From the NCBI RefSeq assembly GCF_001612765.1, contig NZ_BDBB01000023.1, forward strand, positions 1-64,000: a stretch of 64,000 nucleotides of DNA, written 5' to 3'. Source of the DNA: Nocardia arthritidis NBRC 100137 (lineage in GTDB: Bacteria; Actinomycetota; Actinomycetes; Mycobacteriales; Mycobacteriaceae). Shown in pieces: positions 61,921-64,000 of the stretch. The stretch's first letter is position 1; every line of letters begins with the position of its first letter. The notes beneath the pieces are model-generated. The model was not told the origin of the DNA, made no database searches, and worked only from the letters and a program-made list of their open reading frames with translations. A program made the position numbers and the translations under genes.

Positions 61921-62027
61921 GTTTCGAGCGAAGCGAGATCGAGCATGCGCCGTTCGCGAGCCATAAAGAGGCCGCGAACACCCAGCGCCGAAGGCGCTGG
62001 AAAACCAACACAGTGCGAGACTGTGTT
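61921..62027 (+). repeat. dispersed hairpin repeat, copy B, longest
   Basis: GAGCGAAGCGAG (61926-61937), then the GTTCGCG...CGCGAAC pair, then CAGCGCC-GAA-GGCGCTG (61983-62000), then AACACAGT (62007-62014) and ACTGTGTT (62020-62027). So three hairpins follow one another. It ends three bases before the ATG at 62030, and may form the leader of the amiB1-like gene. Confidence 0.7.
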
Positions 62028-62029
62028 GC

Positions 62030-63271
62030 ATGCCACCATCGCGCAGCGGGCGCCGAGAAGCGCAGCACGACGGCAACGCCGTGCGCGAGGTCGACGCTGT
62101 CGCTCGCAGTGACGCCGCCATCCGGGCGGCGGCCGCCGAATTGATCGGGCTCTCGCACTCGATTCACGACGAACCCGAGCTGGCGTTCGAGGAGACCCGC
62201 AGCGTCGCCAAGACCATCGCACCGCTGGCCGGCCGCGGCTTCGAGATCGAGAACGGCGTCGCCGACCTGCCGACGGCCTTCCGCGCGCGCTATGGCAGCG
62301 GGTCGCTGACCGTCGGTCTCTGCGCGGAGTACGACGCGCTGCCCGAGATCGGGCACGCCTGCGGGCACAACATCATCGCCGCGGCCGCCGTGGGCGCGGC
62401 GCTGGGTCTCGCCGAGATCGCCGACGCGCTGGATCTCACCGTGCTGGTGTTGGGCACACCCGCCGAGGAGAGCGGCGGCGGCAAGGTGCTCATGCTGGAG
62501 CGCGGAGTGTTCGACGACGTCGCGATGGCGATGATGGTGCACCCGGGTCCGCTCGACATCGTCGGCGCCCGGTCGCTGGCTCTGGCCGACGTGTCGGTGG
62601 TTTTCCGCGGACGTGAGGCGCACGCCAGCGCGGCCCCGGAGCAGGGCCGCAACGCGGGCGACGCGGTGACCGTCGCGCAGGTCGCCCTAGGTTTGCTACG
62701 GCAGCACCTCCTGCCTGGCCAGCAACTGCACGGTATAGTCGGCGACGGTGGCGTAGCTCCCAACATCGTGCCCGGACGTGCGGAACTGCTGTATTACCTA
62801 CGCGCAGTCGACTCCGCATCCCTCGACGATCTGACGCGACGAGCGTCGGCTTGCTTCGAGGCGGGCGCCCTCGCGACCGGCTGCACCCACGAAATCCGGA
62901 CGCTCGCGCCGACCTATACCGAGCTGACCCCGGATCCGGAACTACTGCTGGCCTATCGCGAGCAGCTCACCGGATTGGGACGCGTGCCGCTCGCTCCGGA
63001 GTTCGAGGCGCAGCGGCCGCTGGGCAGCACCGATATGGGGAACGTCACCAACGTCATTCCGGGCATTCACCCGGTCATCGGCATCGATGCCGGTGGTGCG
63101 GTGACACATCAGCCAGGCTTCGCCGCGGCCAGCGTCAACGCCTCGGCGGATCGTGCGGTCCTCGACGGTGCGCTCGCGCTCGCGCGTACCGCAATCGCCG
63201 TCGCCCGCGATGACATCCATAGAGACAGGTTGTTGCAACGGCTAGTTCAACGACAGGAGGACATTCGGTGA
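62030..63271 (+). CDS. amiB1: M20-family amidohydrolase (AmiB1-like)
   Basis: 413 residues. Metallopeptidase/amidohydrolase family M20: GLCAEYDALPEIGHACGHNI (metal ligands Asp and His), GTPAEESGGGKVLMLERG (general-base Glu and ligand), and VVFRGREAHASAAPEQGRNA in the lid domain. Hydrolyses amide bonds of N-acyl amino acids or related compounds. The start is uncertain: ATG 62030 abuts the repeat, and GTG 62081 (VREVDAVARSD) may be the true one. It overlaps the next amidohydrolase by the GTGA sequence. Confidence 0.9.
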   Translation: MPPSRSGRREAQHDGNAVREVDAVARSDAAIRAAAAELIGLSHSIHDEPELAFEETRSVAKTIAPLAGRGFEIENGVADLPTAFRARYGSGSLTVGLCAEYDALPEIGHACGHNIIAAAAVGAALGLAEIADALDLTVLVLGTPAEESGGGKVLMLERGVFDDVAMAMMVHPGPLDIVGARSLALADVSVVFRGREAHASAAPEQGRNAGDAVTVAQVALGLLRQHLLPGQQLHGIVGDGGVAPNIVPGRAELLYYLRAVDSASLDDLTRRASACFEAGALATGCTHEIRTLAPTYTELTPDPELLLAYREQLTGLGRVPLAPEFEAQRPLGSTDMGNVTNVIPGIHPVIGIDAGGAVTHQPGFAAASVNASADRAVLDGALALARTAIAVARDDIHRDRLLQRLVQRQEDIR

Positions 63272-64000
63272 GCACAACCGGCCGTTCGGCGGCGCAGGCG
63301 ACGGGCCCGGCAGCGGGCGTCCGCGTGGCCGCGGAGGGCCCCGGCAGCTCCGCGGCGTCGGAGACCGTGGGATCCGGGCGGGAAGCGGTGGAGTCGTGGC
63401 TGGCCGACCACACGGTCGATCTCGTCCAGTGGCGCAGGCACATCCACGCCAATCCGGAACTGTCCCGTACCGAGTTCGGCACCACCGAGTTCGTCTCGGC
63501 GTGGCTGACCAAGGCGGGTCTGACGCCGCAGGTTCTGCCCGGCGGCACCGGCTTGATCTGTGATATCGGACCGGACGGCCCGCGCATCGGCCTGCGCGCC
63601 GACATGGACGCGCTGCCGCTGCAGGAGTTCACCGGACTGCCCTTCGCCTCCACAGTGCCGGGCGTGTCGCACGCGTGCGGCCACGACGCGCACACCACCA
63701 TCCTGCTCGGCACGGCATTGGCCTTGGCCGAGGCGCCGGAACTGCCGGTCGGCGTGCGGCTGGTCTTCCAGCCCGCCGAGGAGATCATGCCGGGCGGCGC
63801 GATCGATGTGGTCGCCACCGGCGCGATGACGGGCGTGGAGCGGATCTTCGCGCTGCACTGCGACCCGCGCCTCGAGGTGGGCCGGATCGGCATCCGCGTG
63901 GGCGCGATCACCTCCGCCGCCGACACCATCGAGCTGGTGCTCGACTCGCCGGGTGGCCACACCTCCCGTCCGCACCTGACCAGCGACCTGGTCTACGCGA
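63268..64000 (+). CDS. amiA1: M20-family amidohydrolase (AmiA1-like), 3' truncated by window
   Basis: First 244 codons are present. GTG 63268 overlaps the previous stop and is preceded by AGGAGG (63254-63259). M20 features: QWRRHIHANPELSRTEFGTT, LRADMDALPLQEFTG, SHACGHDAHTTILLGTALAL, FQPAEEIMPGGAIDVV and HCDPRLEVGRIG. An N-acyl amino acid amidohydrolase of the hippuricase type. The first 40 residues are Ala/Gly-rich and may not belong to the fold. It continues beyond the window. Confidence 0.92.
   Translation, partial: MSTTGRSAAQATGPAAGVRVAAEGPGSSAASETVGSGREAVESWLADHTVDLVQWRRHIHANPELSRTEFGTTEFVSAWLTKAGLTPQVLPGGTGLICDIGPDGPRIGLRADMDALPLQEFTGLPFASTVPGVSHACGHDAHTTILLGTALALAEAPELPVGVRLVFQPAEEIMPGGAIDVVATGAMTGVERIFALHCDPRLEVGRIGIRVGAITSAADTIELVLDSPGGHTSRPHLTSDLVYA

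Overview
The window looks like a chromosomal segment of a high-GC actinobacterium of the order Mycobacteriales, most probably Nocardia or a close relative. The evidence is the strong GC bias in third codon positions, type VII secretion (ESX) associated proteins, and a right-hand gene order (sdhCDAB, cdd, deoA, add, Rv3311-like gene, upp, pmmB, deoD, amiB1, amiA1) that mirrors M. tuberculosis Rv3305c-Rv3319 as I remember it. No species can be fixed from the sequence alone.

Left part (1-13626): a frameshifted acyl-CoA dehydrogenase remnant; an alpha/beta hydrolase; an exonuclease III, a barnase-like secreted RNase and a barstar inhibitor as overlapping cistrons; a TetR regulator divergent from a DUF2236 protein across two tandem palindromes; trpS; a YihY/YhjD membrane protein; a D,D-carboxypeptidase; an MFS exporter overlapped by its probable TetR regulator; a phenylalanine hydroxylase; a DUF4396 membrane protein preceded by a CsoR-type palindrome; a VapB-like small protein; a DUF6881 protein; and radC.

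Central part (13834-46589, minus strand): the outstanding feature. Three genes lie in tandem: a WXG100-type fusion protein, a YbaB/EbfC-like protein, and one uninterrupted 30.3-kb reading frame coding for 10,102 residues. This giant begins with a CpnT-like, WXG100-like ESX domain and continues through a Pro-rich region, a coiled coil, a full SecA-like ATPase and an HEMGH metallopeptidase. It then has a chain of modules separated by twelve copies of a short DPVAIDLG-type linker. The modules include about eleven LuxR-type helix-turn-helix units, a LacI-type HTH, sigma-factor-like pieces, RsbW-like ATPase folds, a PP2C phosphatase, Nudix, an ADP-ribosyltransferase, a Fic-like domain, a lipid-kinase-like domain, a DUF1023 hydrolase, a sugar transferase and a C-terminal papain-like (Tox-PL) domain. 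I read it as a multi-effector polymorphic toxin or polyprotein, exported or surface-exposed. No immunity gene is visible next to it.

Right part (46901-64000): the sdhCDAB operon, closed by a clear terminator; divergent nucleoside salvage genes (cdd, deoA, add); a small second ESX-associated cluster (EspC-like, NlpC/P60, a 113-residue protein, YbaB-like) running into an Rv3311-like acidic protein; upp; the deoD-pmmB pair; an enoyl-CoA hydratase-like gene; and two M20 amidohydrolases, the last cut by the window end. A hairpin-rich dispersed repeat occurs at least three times, at 412-480, 60934-61003 and 61921-62027.
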